DNA of 64,000 nucleotides from Chionis minor. Lineage: Eukaryota; Chordata; Aves; Charadriiformes; Chionididae. The notes beneath the pieces are model-generated. The model did no database searches. It worked only from the letters and a program-made list of their open reading frames with translations, and was not told the origin of the DNA. Below, piece by piece: positions 35,424-46,281 of this stretch. The stretch lies in the NCBI GenBank assembly GCA_013398295.1, contig VZSF01009038.1:62001-126000 (forward strand). The letters run 5' to 3'. Position numbers and translations under genes: made by a program. The first letter of the stretch is position 1. Each line of letters begins with the position of its first letter.

Positions 35424-36109
35424 GGTATCTCAGTGCTACGAGCCTCTTCTCTCAGGATTTGCTTTGCAGCATTTGCTCCTGTTTATTAATAACGTGCTCG
35501 TGAGATGTTGCTAGGGACATGGCTCCTCACAACAGATTTCACTTCTCAGCTGCGGTGGATCAGCCTATTGCACACTGCAGGAACACCAGCAACATGACGA
35601 AGCGCTGGAGACCTTCAGCCACGTCACATGCAGGTTTCCACACCATGTCTGAGTAGTCCTTGGGCTTTTTGGCATTATGAAACCCATTGAGGTATCTTTC
35701 CAGAACCCGTGGTTGAGATGGTTGGGCATCAACTCCGAAGGTCTCAGCATAACCTTATCTATGGCCACTTTTATCCACATGCACATCTACAAATTCTGGC
35801 CTTTTGCCTCCATTGCTCTTTTTCCTACCACATATTCACACAGGGATTTATTTACAGACATCACATAAGTCTTCCAAGCCTAATAATCACAGTTTCTAAT
35901 TCAGAAGTCCTTTACCTCCCACTTTGCAAACCCGAGTCTAAAGGTCCCCAATCAAAGCCCTCCTAACAGCGTGATGATGAATCTTATTTAAAAGAAAAAA
36001 ACACACCAAGAAGTCCAAAAATGTGTCCACAGTTTCCTTCTCCCGCTTCAGGAAAAAAACATATTTTTTTTTTATATATATAGACTGCTGCCTAACCACA
36101 TTCCGCCAG

Positions 36110-36390
36110 TCTATTTTGTGTTAAATCTAACCTGTGTCTTTTCATTCATGTTTAAAGTGCCAGACATGGCTCTGGTGCGACATAAATAATAAATAACAAC
36201 AGCGTGACATCAAATAAGGCAGTTTAAGAAATGCAGCTGACAGGTTTTTCTCCCTTGACATTTTTACTAGGAATTCCTTCGCCTCTGTCATTTGACTTAA
36301 TGGCATTTCAAACTACATAACCGTAATTACTCTTTAGTTTCCATTAAGATATACGCCTGATGCTTCACCAGGATAATACCGGAGAGAGGG
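36110..36390. promoter_or_regulatory. Candidate conserved regulatory element
   Basis: AT-rich, high-complexity sequence with motifs such as CATTTGACTTAATGGCA and CCGTAATTACTCTTTAG (homeodomain-type cores) and CAGCTGACAGG (E-box/TALE type). It is suggestive of a vertebrate conserved element; conservation is not testable here. Confidence 0.2.
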
Positions 36391-36781
36391 GGAGGTAAGG
36401 CAGGAAACCAGAGGGAGGCCTTTCGGAGCCAGAGGGGTTTTCTTGTAGGTGGCTATAACAGTGACAAACAAATAGGAACAGCAAAATAATGAGTCAGAAA
36501 AAAGGGATTCAATATCTTAGACCTGCAATAGGAAAGTGCATGATAAATAGAAGGGAAAAGAGATGACAAAGAGGATATAGTTGTGCCCGGAGGATGTGAT
36601 TACAGACGGGCAACTTGGGACCATCCGCTCTAAAGCCTTCGAGCGCTTAATGAAGTGACTGGATTTTTGGGTCCAGCTTCAGCGCGGTTCCCCACTGATA
36701 ACATCGAGCCTTTGTAAACCTCTCCCGACTCAGATCAAAAATTACTAAACACATTTAGTTACTCACTCCAAGCACTGGTAA

Positions 36782-36807
36782 CCCCCCCCCCCCCCCCCCC
36801 CCNCCCC
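36782..36807 (+). repeat. Poly-C run with one N
   Basis: About 25 C with an undetermined base at 36803. The true length is likely to be wrong because sequencing of C homopolymers is unreliable. The surrounding sequence is ordinary. Confidence 0.9.
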
Positions 36808-38520
36808 AGCTATCACAATCATTCATTATAAATCCCAAACTGCCCACAAATCCTCTGACCAGACGGAATTAGTGCCAACAGCACATCCCGGGCGTCTGGA
36901 AGCATGCCACGTGAAGAAGTAGGTAGGATAGGAGACTCCTGAGCATTTACGCACATAGCGTTCATTTCTTATGTTTTATCAGAAACAAAGGTAAATACTC
37001 ATTCGGTTTAACACAATGAAGATGCAGTAAGGTACTGGAGCTCCACCACTACAGAACAGGAAAGGTCTGGTCATGAAAAATGGTCCTGTAGTCCTCAGCT
37101 TGTAGAGACAAATGAAAATATAGTCCCTCAACCTACACAGCACCAGTGAGGGCAGCCAATAAGACTGAACAAACTGAACCCAAGGCAACGCTCAGCTCAG
37201 ATGATGAAGGAAATATCAGCCTTCAGTGCTTCAGGAGACCGTATTTTTTTGGTGCATATTATCTGGAATTATTCCCATGCACCTGTCAGCCCACTGGTTT
37301 TACTGAAGTTATTTCCATTCAAGAATGGAAAGTGGTCTTGCTGCTTCCAAGATTTGACCTGGAACTGCGTATTTTTCAACCTACATCGTTTTCACAACTC
37401 CAGTTATCAGATTCCCATTTGCCCTCTTCTCCTTCAAGTGGACAAAGATAATTTTGGCTTATAGCACTGCTCTGACAAAGAGAAGGATATAAGGGGGACA
37501 ACAGTAATCCACCAGTACCGTAAAACCATCAAAAGAGCCATCCTTCGCAGAGACTTTCTGGAAAGTTCCCAACCTCCCACAAGACACCCAGCTACTACTG
37601 TCAGTACAGCAACTTACATCCCGAGATGTCCCATCACAGAACAAACATGGACCTTGTGACTTCTGTTAAATTCCACTCCGCTCAGAAACATATTTTAATA
37701 CTTTTGGCTCCTTGAGTAAAGGACAGTCTCCTTCATTCTCCCCACAGTTAGGAACACCTTTTGATAATGTTTTTAAAACCACAAATGGAATTCAAACCTT
37801 GACCGAGGGTCAGGGGGAGAACACACAAACATCCATCACTTCATCTCACTGGCTGCAATTATGGATGATTTCCAGAAAACACCACCCAGCATTTTGTAAA
37901 AATATGGCATTTTCATGCCCACTTGTCACACTTCACCCTTGTCCTGTGATGAAGCACCTACCTGTTTATCCCACCACCTATTCTTAGATCAACAGGTAAA
38001 TCACCAGGTAAACATAACTTAAGTCAAAACGACCAGAAAGACAACAAACCATTAGCTTCTGAAACTGCTGGCCAAAGCTCCCTATTCCACTTTTTTATAT
38101 TAGCTCTTTAGCAGCAAGTACGGCAGCCCAGCCTCTGATTTCAATACCCTGTTCTTGTTCTCACGAGGGGTTTTCTGCAGACGTTTACTCCACCACATCA
38201 AGCTGCATTTGCTGCTTGTTCCAACTCCTGTTGTCCATCACTGCTAGGCTTTGGCCCCAGGGTGTTATTGCAGCAAGTGCAGCAGGTGCTTAGTGTGAAG
38301 TGCCACACACCCTGTTCCCCACGTGCGTCCCTGGGACGCAGCTGTTCAGGCAGGTTATGTACGCCATGAGTTTGAGTGAAAAGCACAGCTATTATTTCTG
38401 AGAGGTCCTCAGTCACCTTTGGATGCCGATGTCAGCTGGTGGGCAAACTCAGTTTGCGGCAGAATTTATCAAAGGTGGCAAGGGATGCTAAAAAGTGTCT
38501 GTGTGGGACTCAGACCACGT

Positions 38521-39231
38521 CATAGAATGGTTTAGGTTGGAAGGGACCTTAAAGATTATCTAGTTCCACCCCCCTGCCCTGGGCAGGGACACCTCCCACC
38601 AGACCAGGTTGCTCCAAGCCCCGTCCAACCTGGCCTTGAACCTCCAGGGATGGGGCAGCCACAGCTTCTCTGGGCAACCCTGGCCAGAGGCTCTACCACC
38701 CTCACAGGCAACAATTTCTTCCCAATATCTCATTTAAATCTCCCCTCTGCCAGTTTGAAGCCATCACCCCTCATCCTATCACTACATGCCATTGTAAAAA
38801 GTCCCTCTCCACATTTTCTGTAGGCCCCCTTTAGGGACTGGAAGGGCCTCTAAGGTCCCCCCAGAGCCTTCTCTTCTCCAGGATGAACCCCCCCAGCTCT
38901 CCCAGCCTGTCCTCCCAGCAGAGGGGCTCCAGCCCTCCCAGCATCTCCGGGGCCTCCTCTGGCCCCGCTCCAACAGCTCCGTGTCCTTCTGCTGTTGGGT
39001 GCCCCAGAGCTGGACACAGGATTCCAGGTGGGGTCTCCCCCGAGCGGAGCAGAGGGGCAGAATCCCCCCCTGTCCCTGCTGCCCACGCTGTGGGGATGCA
39101 GCCCGGGATGCGGGGGGGTTTCTGGGCTGCCAGCGCACGGTGCCGGCTCCTGGTGAGCTTCTCCCCCACCAACACCCCCACGTCCCTCTCCTGGGGGCTG
39201 CTCTCCAGCCATTCTCCACCCAGCCCGTATT
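38521..39231 (-). mobile_element. CR1 LINE, about 710 bases (group A), antisense
   Basis: CATAGAATGGTTTAGG, TTGGAAGGGACCTTAAAGAT, the stem CCCTGCCCTGGGCAGGG, GCCACAGCTTCTCTGGGCAA, CCTCATCCTATCACTACATG, CTTCTCTTCTCCAGGATGAA, GAGCTGGACACAGGATTCCA, and farther into ORF2 CCAACACCCCCACGTCCCTC and CCATTCTCCACCCAGCCCGT. This is the second longest copy. The minus-strand frames of 109-145 codons here are CR1 ORF2 remnants broken by frameshifts (for example RPHLESCVQLWGTQQQKD). It extends about 140 bases farther 5' than the copy at 18088. Confidence 0.97.
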
Positions 39232-39650
39232 ACCACTTAATTCTAGCCACCCAAAATGCAGAGTCTAACCCAATGGGTGTCTACTTCTATAACCAGCATA
39301 GAAAGAGGAACAACGCCAGGGGACGATTCATCCCACCAGTTTTAAATAGGATCATTCTCCTGTTAAAGTTGGACTCCAAAGAGACGAGACAGTAGCGCGT
39401 GCCAGACGAATGATAGGCAGAATGAATCCAGCCTAGTGGCTCTCTCCAAAAACCTCCCCTTATGTTTTGTTCAGCACAAACACACCAAAATAGCTCTTCT
39501 CTTATTTATGAGAAAGTCTTCTACTAACATCACACTGTTTCCTTAATGTTAAGGACCAAATCCCTCCATGGTGCAACTTCAGTTTAGATTTGTCATAAAG
39601 GAAGATTAACTTTGGCCTGGTACTCGTACTTGAAGCTCATCTTCTCCACT
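39232..39650. other. Unique non-coding sequence
   Basis: Nothing recognised. Confidence 0.5.
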
Positions 39651-39748
39651 TAGAATCACAGAATCATGGAATTATGTAGGTTGGAAGGGACCTTTAAGAT
39701 CAAGTCCAACAAGTAACCTAACACTGACAAAACCACAACTAAAAGCCA
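39651..39748 (-). mobile_element. CR1 3' fragment (group B), antisense
   Basis: TAGAATCACAGAATCATGGA, GTAGGTTGGAAGGGACCTTT, AAGATCAAGTCCAACAAGTA, CCTAACACTGACAAAACCAC. It is about 98 bases long, diverged and truncated before the CATGTCCCTCAGCACC block. Confidence 0.9.
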
Positions 39749-42198
39749 CACATAGAATAACCAATGAATAAATAAAGCACCAATTGATCACACATTTTCC
39801 AAGTTCCTAACTACACCCCCAGTTCCCTGTGTCAGTGTAGTCAAACCAAATGATGTGGTTTCTGTAACTAAAAATTATTGCAAAGACTTTACCATTCAGT
39901 CCTGGGCACACACCTAACTCAGCTGGAGACAGTGGAAATTTTACTGGCAAAAGAAATACAGGATAAGACTCAAGGGAGGTATGAGCCCAGTTAAAGAGCA
40001 TGGAAGGACCTAATAATTGCAGTAAGAACAAAATAAAGGAAAAGTAAGACATGGTCTGCAGAAGAACCACAGCTGGCTCCTCCTCTTCATCAAAGGGAAC
40101 CTTCAGCAACAGTGCTGATTCAGTCATTCCATGCTAACCAAGGTTTCCTTACAGGTAAACATCTCCACATTTTTTGACACCGTAAGTATGGTACAAAGGG
40201 GGCGATGCAGAGCTTTGCATTGAGATCCCAACTATTTCTTCTTTAGACCTAATCTTTATCCCCCACGTCCTGCCAGTTCTGAATCCCTTCAAAAATGTTT
40301 CTGCTTGTCATGGGGAAGGCAGCTTGCATTTTCCTCCTCAGGCATCTATAAACTCTTTTCTAATGGGAGAACAATCATCTAAGTGAACTTACAGATCCAG
40401 GGAGAAAACGATCCCTTCCACAACCTCCTCCCACAGGTCAGGGAGACGTTCCCTGTTTTGCTTCTCGGATTTATGCAATCCCGACAGATCCGAATGTCAG
40501 CCACGACCACGTATTAGATCACCAAACATGAAACAGAAGTGTTACCATCAACCCTAACTTTTCATCTTCTTTTAAGGATATTAACCTCCTCTGTCTCCAG
40601 CAGAGCAGCACTCAATTATTCTCTATGAAAAAGAAATAATTTGTCTACAGCTATTTTGTTTCTTCCACTGCTGCTCCTTATAGCCACTTCTATGTCCCCG
40701 TGGGTTAGTCACCGCTTTCCTTTGATGCAAAGATATATCAGATAAGGCTAAGTGTTCCGAGGTAATGTTTGGGATGCCTGCACAGGAATGTGTCATATCT
40801 AGTTATCTATATCTATACTCGCATATGGTTTACAGACACAGAAAAAGAAGCCATGGGTGGAGTCCAGTACTATGCCCTTATGCTGCTGGGTTTACTTGGA
40901 TCCATTACAATTTGTTGCCCTGAAGTCCAAATAACCCATTCCTTAAAGATCTGAGTATCACTTACTAAAAGCTGCTCTCTGTGTACCTAGCGTTCCCTGC
41001 AATGAAGCTGTTAACAAATGTTTCCTTTCTGTTTTTTTTCATTTTTCTCCTAGCACATATTGAATGGTCTATTCCCTTTATTTATTTATTTTTAAGCTTG
41101 GATGTACTTTTTATACTCCCATATTTTCAGAACAAATTGACTTCCGAGTCTGAGAACTGCACATTACATTGAGGGATTCATGGACCTCTTTTGCCAAAAC
41201 TGTTTTCATTTACATTTCAAAGCAATCTCATTTATCTTCCATTGAAGATTCCCTTTCTTCTGGCTTATCAGCTTGAGCATCTGAGGAAATAATGCCAACA
41301 GTGTGCCAAGACAAGTGCAGTCCTCCTGGATAATCCAGTTATTAACAGCTGGAGCCAGTGCCTTATCAGTTGTGCTGGGAGTGATCTTCTGGTTAGACAA
41401 GTCCAGAATCAACATCCTTAAAGAAAACTACAAAACAGTCCACTTTGCTCAAGCTTCTCAAATTCATCAGGGACCCAAACAGACCACAAGATAGAATTTG
41501 ATCGATTTCTATGGGAAAACTCTTTTCATGCGCTGCCATGTCCAGGTGGAAAAACATGGGATGCTAAGCAAGAGGCTTCCCAGGGCAGGAGACCTTCACC
41601 CCGGTACGGCTTCAAGATGCACAGCTTCTTCCAGCAGTGCTGTGAGGCCAGCAGTGACCCGACCCAAGCCCTGCTGAAGTGCCAGATGCAGGAGGACCAT
41701 GGTGACATAGTGAAATCTTGGGGTCATTGCCAACAAGTCTGCTCTCTGATTTTAACAACAATCACATTTCTACTTCAGCAATACACCCTGCCTCCAAGAA
41801 CACCTCCACCAGGAGAAGCTTCACCCCCTCATCACTTCCATGAGCTCTTCTAGCCCTCTCTACACTGTTGCTCGCCCCACTTCTCCAGACTGCCGCTTTT
41901 CTCCCATCAACAGCTTCCACCCAGGTATCACCTGCCCCTAGAGAGTTGTTACACCGAACCCCCTGCCAACGCACCAGAGCAGCAAGAGGAGGGAAGGATG
42001 GGTATCGAGGAATGAAAACAGAGCAGAGAGGAATAACGAGCCAATCAGGAAAAAACATGCCCCTTTGGTCAAAAACATCTTCCTACAAGGGGACAAGAAA
42101 CTCAAGTCAATTCTACTAATCATTAGCATATTGATCCATCAATTATCCACCAAATGACTAAGTGAACAGAAACAGGTCTGGCTCCGTGGTGAAACACT
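39749..42198. other. Unique non-coding sequence
   Basis: No gene or repeat recognised. Short T-rich and A-rich runs are present. No frame above 110 codons and no domain. Confidence 0.5.
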
Positions 42199-42341
42199 TC
42201 CCTCCAGAGGTGTTCAAGGCCAGGATGGACGGGGCTTTGAGCAACCTGGTCTACTGGGAAGTGTCTTTACTTATGGTGGGGAGGGTTGGGACAGGACGAT
42301 CTTTAAGGTCCCTTCCAAGCCAAACCATTCTGGGATTCTGC
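42199..42341 (+). mobile_element. CR1 3' fragment (group A), sense
   Basis: CCTCCAGAGGTGTTCAAGGC, GGGGCTTTGAGCAACCTGGT, TCTTTAAGGTCCCTTCCAAG and the tail CCATTCTGGGATTCTG. The stem region is degraded (TCTTTACTTATGGTGGGGAG). This is the only sense-strand copy after 28 kb. Confidence 0.93.
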
Positions 42342-43080
42342 GAACAATCTGCGGATTCTGCAATCCCGCCTGGTTCACTGATACACAGACATTCCTCAGC
42401 ACGCCACCTGTAGCCACCAGCAAATCCAGGCTCATGAGCCATGCTGCCGAGCAGACTGTCCCATCGCAAGCCAGGAAATTCCAAAACAATCTAGTCCTCT
42501 GAATGCATGGTTAGAACCCGGGATGCTGGGCGAGCATAGAATGTATGACACTCGAAAACCCTCTTTGGAATACACTGGCAAAAGGAGGACTCCTTTCCCT
42601 CCTGCCACCCTCTCCCAAACCCTTTTGCTCCTCACCTGAGGAGCACTTTCTGCTCGTGCCTGCCTCGTATCTCGCTGAGCAAAGAGCTAACTTCTCCGCT
42701 CAGACTAGACTCTCCTTTGTGCTCACCAGTAACACTACATGGTGCACTGTGTATTCACACCAGTCACAACCAACAGAGGTCTTCATCTGGGGACCGCGTG
42801 CGAAACCAAACATCGTGCTCTTTGACTAGTGCTTTGTGACACAAACAAATGGAAGACAAGGCAAGCGAACGCGCAGCCCTGACCTCTGTGACGGTGCCAG
42901 GTTAGGATGGCATTTCTCCCAGCTTGTTCCACCTCCTCGCAGGAAGGGATGCCACGGCTCCCGCAGCCCCAGCACCTACTGCCTGGTCCCAGCAGAAATC
43001 ACCGAATCTGCCGGTAATGGGATTAGCTGCACGTTTCCTAGTGCATGGAAAGTAACACTCCCCTTCCCTGCGTTTTAAAA

Positions 43081-43109
43081 TACCAGTACCTAATAGCCAG
43101 GTACTGGTA
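43081..43109. repeat. Perfect 11-base inverted repeat, 7-base loop
   Basis: TACCAGTACCT (43081-43091), loop AATAGCC, AGGTACTGGTA (43099-43109). It would form a stable hairpin in RNA or single-stranded DNA. No known small RNA is recognised. Confidence 0.85.
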
Positions 43110-43662
43110 ATCCTGTAGGCTCAGCTGTGGGGACTAATTGAGGACCTATAGACAACATCCTCTGTATCGCACCGTCAGAGACGTCCGGGCAGTTCTTGCT
43201 CCGCATAGACTTCATTCCCTGCACAGTTTCACAGTAGAGTTGGATGTTTCTCCTTATCTAAGGAGCCCCCAAAGCCTTCCACCATAGGAAGTCAATCAAC
43301 TTTGGATCAGCCTTCCTGCACTCCCATCCCCAGCCCAGGGTAAAAGAGCCCCACGGCTCAGGAAGCTTCATACCTCTAAGAGCGAGCCTGTGGCACGGTG
43401 GCTCTGGAAGAGCCAGACTCCTGACCCGGTTTACATCTCCCTTAGCCAGATGCAGCACGATTAATCACAGAAAAAGTGTCGTTGCTTCCCACGAGTGCCA
43501 CGCTATCGATTTTACTGATGTTCGTGGGATTTACTGTGATAGAAGTGAGAACGAGGATTGTTCTCTTTGTGCAGAAAACAATCTACTTTGCCATCCAAAG
43601 TATTTATGAGGTTTCTGCAACATTATTTAGGACAGCTGTATTTAACATTTCTCCTTCACCTC

Positions 43663-43679
43663 TTTTTTTTTTTTTTTTT
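43663..43679 (-). repeat. T17 homopolymer
   Basis: Seventeen consecutive T bases on the + strand. Confidence 0.9.
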
Positions 43680-44099
43680 AATCTTGCGACTAAGATCCCT
43701 TGTCATTTTGCGGGGGATCCTGAGTTTAAATTGTAATTTTTTTGTTTTGTTCTGTTTTCCATTCTCAGCATTAGGAACCAAGGCTTCTATTCTGCCTGCA
43801 CAAGCTCATCACATAGATATATATTAAAAGTAAAACGCCCGGCACAACCAGAAGGCTATGCATGTAATACACGATAGCAAAGCCACGCAGATTCTGCTGT
43901 TAGAGTAACTGACATTAGGGAGCAAATATGGTTTTTATGTTTCTTGTAGCAAATTATTTCAAGATTTAAGACTATTCTGTGAAGGACAGAAAGAAGGACA
44001 TCGAGGAGAGGAGAAACCCCTGCTTATATGCAACAGTATATGTGGAATAAGGAGCAAAAAGTGTTCCACCAGCAGCAGGAGAGCACCGTGCCCCACGCT

Positions 44100-44360
44100 A
44101 AAGGCTGTGGCTCCTTCGGACGCCTTCCCCGGCAGCAGCCCCCGCTCTTCCCACACCCCCCCGGGATGGACCTCCCGGCCAAGGCCACCGGCGGTGAATG
44201 TGCCGATTGTGCAGAGGACGAAAGGCAGGCGGAGCAGCTCTGCTCCCCGCCAGATCACAAAAGCAGCCCAGTAGCTCAAGCAAACTGCAACGCAAACAGC
44301 ACAAGAAAGCGGCATTTTGTTCCGCCGGAGAGAGACGGGCAGAGCTGGGATTGGGATTAC
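44100..44360. other. Small CpG-rich patch
   Basis: About 19 CpG dinucleotides by hand count in some 260 bases with raised GC, in otherwise CpG-poor surroundings. It is too small for a classical CpG island but could be a minor promoter or a methylation-free regulatory site. The overlapping 150-codon frame (44028-44480) starts at an ATG and lacks any recognised domain. Confidence 0.4.
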
Positions 44361-45811
44361 TCATGGCCATCTGAATGCTCGTTACGCTCATTTGAATATT
44401 GTGGAGGAGAGGGGGGGAAAAAAGTTTCAGATGCCACATTTTGCAGGGAAGCAATAGCTGCAGCTAAAGGGAGATGGTGACAGGCATTTCTGGCAGCAAA
44501 TATTTTCATTCCTGCCCCAGAGGGACCAGCGCAGCACAGGGAGACACTGCGCAGCCCCACGGAGGGGGAGGAAAGCCATTAGTCTGCCCAGATAACGGAG
44601 GGCATCTTTAATTACCAACTGCATCTCGGATGGCGGAGTGGGAGAGCAGAGCAGCAGATAAATCAGTACGGACAGTCGGTTCGGCTGCCAGGTCAACACA
44701 GAAACAAAAAAACCAGCAAAAAGCTTGCAAATTCCTTTAAAACGGGGAACTGCAACCAGGAAGTAACGTAGAAAAGCTTCAGTAAACCCTGTAATCACAA
44801 TCAGGAAGGACTGTAGTGATTTAAATTGCCAGTGGAATTCCCTGTCCTGAGGGAACGGGCCTCCAGTTGCTCTGGCTCCAGGCTAGAAAAGGTATTCCGG
44901 TCCCAGGAATACCTGCAAAGCCTGCCAAGAGCAGAGTTTACCACAGTACTGTCATAAAAGCAGGTGACAGCAGGAACGTTCAAAATAAAGATCTCAGCAC
45001 CATTCGGGAGCAGCAGCACAGTCATGTGGTCAAAATGGCATCATCGCCTTTCAAAGTCAGCAATTTTGTCCGATTGTATTTTCTCGGCGCTGGCTACGAC
45101 AGTGGAGAATACAGTCTTGCACCAATAAAAAAAAATATCACTCAAGTGCTGCCAATAGTTGAACAGAGCTGAGGGTTTTTTTAAGTGATTTAAAAATAGC
45201 AGCATCTTGCACGTGCTGGGAGCATAACCCAACTAACTTCTGCAAAGCCCACCTGTTTTGAGAGCAACCCAGAGGAAGGAGAACCCAGGGAGATTCATCA
45301 GAACATGTTCCTCTGCTCCACGTTTTCTCCAGGTGGAGTTCCAGCTGTCAGGAAGTTGTAAGCTGAGCTCCGGGCGATGAGGTGGAGGTGAGGTGAGGAG
45401 GTTCCCAGCGGCTCCGGTCTTGCTGACACCCCACAGTACAGAGAGCAAAACACGCGGCCAAGGGGCAAAGCACCGAATATTGCAATGGTTCTTCACTACA
45501 ACTGCAAAGCGAAGTAGAACAGGAACCTTTAAGGGGGTGAAAAACATGCCCCTTTATTCTTTACTGAATAATTTCTAAATTAAAGTAGCTGTAGCAACAA
45601 TACAGCGGCCAGCAAGAAGACGGGGCAGGGAGGGATGGCTCTGCTGGGAGGTTGATGGGCACCACTCGGCTCCTCCTGGCTCTGGGTGCGCTCACCCCCA
45701 CCAACACCCAACCACGAAAGGCTACACCATGGTCCCGTCCGGACACTGCATGGCACTAACCACTCCTTATGCCAACAGGGAATTTAGCCAACTGTTCTTC
45801 TCTGAAGTCTC

Positions 45812-46281
45812 CATAGAATCACAGAACAGTTTGGGTGGGAAGGGACCTTTAAAGGCCATCTAGTCCAACCCCCTGCCACAGGCAGGGACATCTTCAACTA
45901 GAGCAGGTTGCTCAGAGCCCCATCCCACCTGGCCTGGAATGTTTCCAGGGATGGGGCATCTCCCACCTCTCTGGGAAACCCGGGCCAGGATCTCACCACT
46001 CTCAGCGTAAAACATTTCTTCCTTCTATCTAGTTTAAATCTCCTCTCTTTCAGTTTAAAACCGTTCCCCCTCATCCTACGGCTCCACTCCCTGATCCAGA
46101 GTCCCTCCCCAGCTTTCCTGGAGCCCCTTTAGGGATTGGGAGGGGCTCTAAGGTCTCCCTGGAGCCTTCTCTTCTCCAGGCTGAACACCCCCAGCTCTCC
46201 CAGCCTGTCCTCCCAGCAGAGGGGCTCCAGCTCTCCCAGCATCTCCGGGGCCTCCTCTGTAACCACTCCAAGAGGTCCCTG
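45812..46281 (-). mobile_element. CR1 LINE, about 470 bases (group A), antisense
   Basis: CATAGAATCACAGAACAG, GGGAAGGGACCTTTAAAGGC, the stem variant CCCTGCCACAGGCAGGG, GGAATGTTTCCAGGGATGGG, CTTCTCTTCTCCAGGCTGAA and CAGCATCTCCGGGGCCTCC. It is truncated within the RT C-terminal region, and the end at AGGTCCCTGAG is approximate. Confidence 0.96.

Larger units (their letters stand above)
32225..38520. other. 6.3 kb unique non-coding stretch
   Basis: No gene or repeat family recognised. It contains a small A-rich tandem repeat at 35390-35423 (unit GGCACAAAAAA, about three imperfect copies), a candidate regulatory AT-rich block (about 36110-36390), and a poly-C run with one undetermined base (36782-36807). 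Short frames on both strands show no domain. Confidence 0.5.
42342..45811. other. 3.5 kb unique non-coding stretch
   Basis: No gene recognised with confidence. It has a perfect 11-base inverted repeat with a 7-base loop (43081-43109), a T17 run (43663-43679), and a CpG-rich patch (about 44100-44360) lying inside an ATG-initiated 150-codon frame (44028-44480, +) with no known domain. A short exon-like segment on the minus strand near 42639-42677 was judged to be chance. Confidence 0.45.

Noticed and set aside
42639..42677. 39-base minus-strand segment between a CAG acceptor and a GTGAGG donor
   Set aside because: Too short to distinguish from chance; 13 open codons with no recognised protein.
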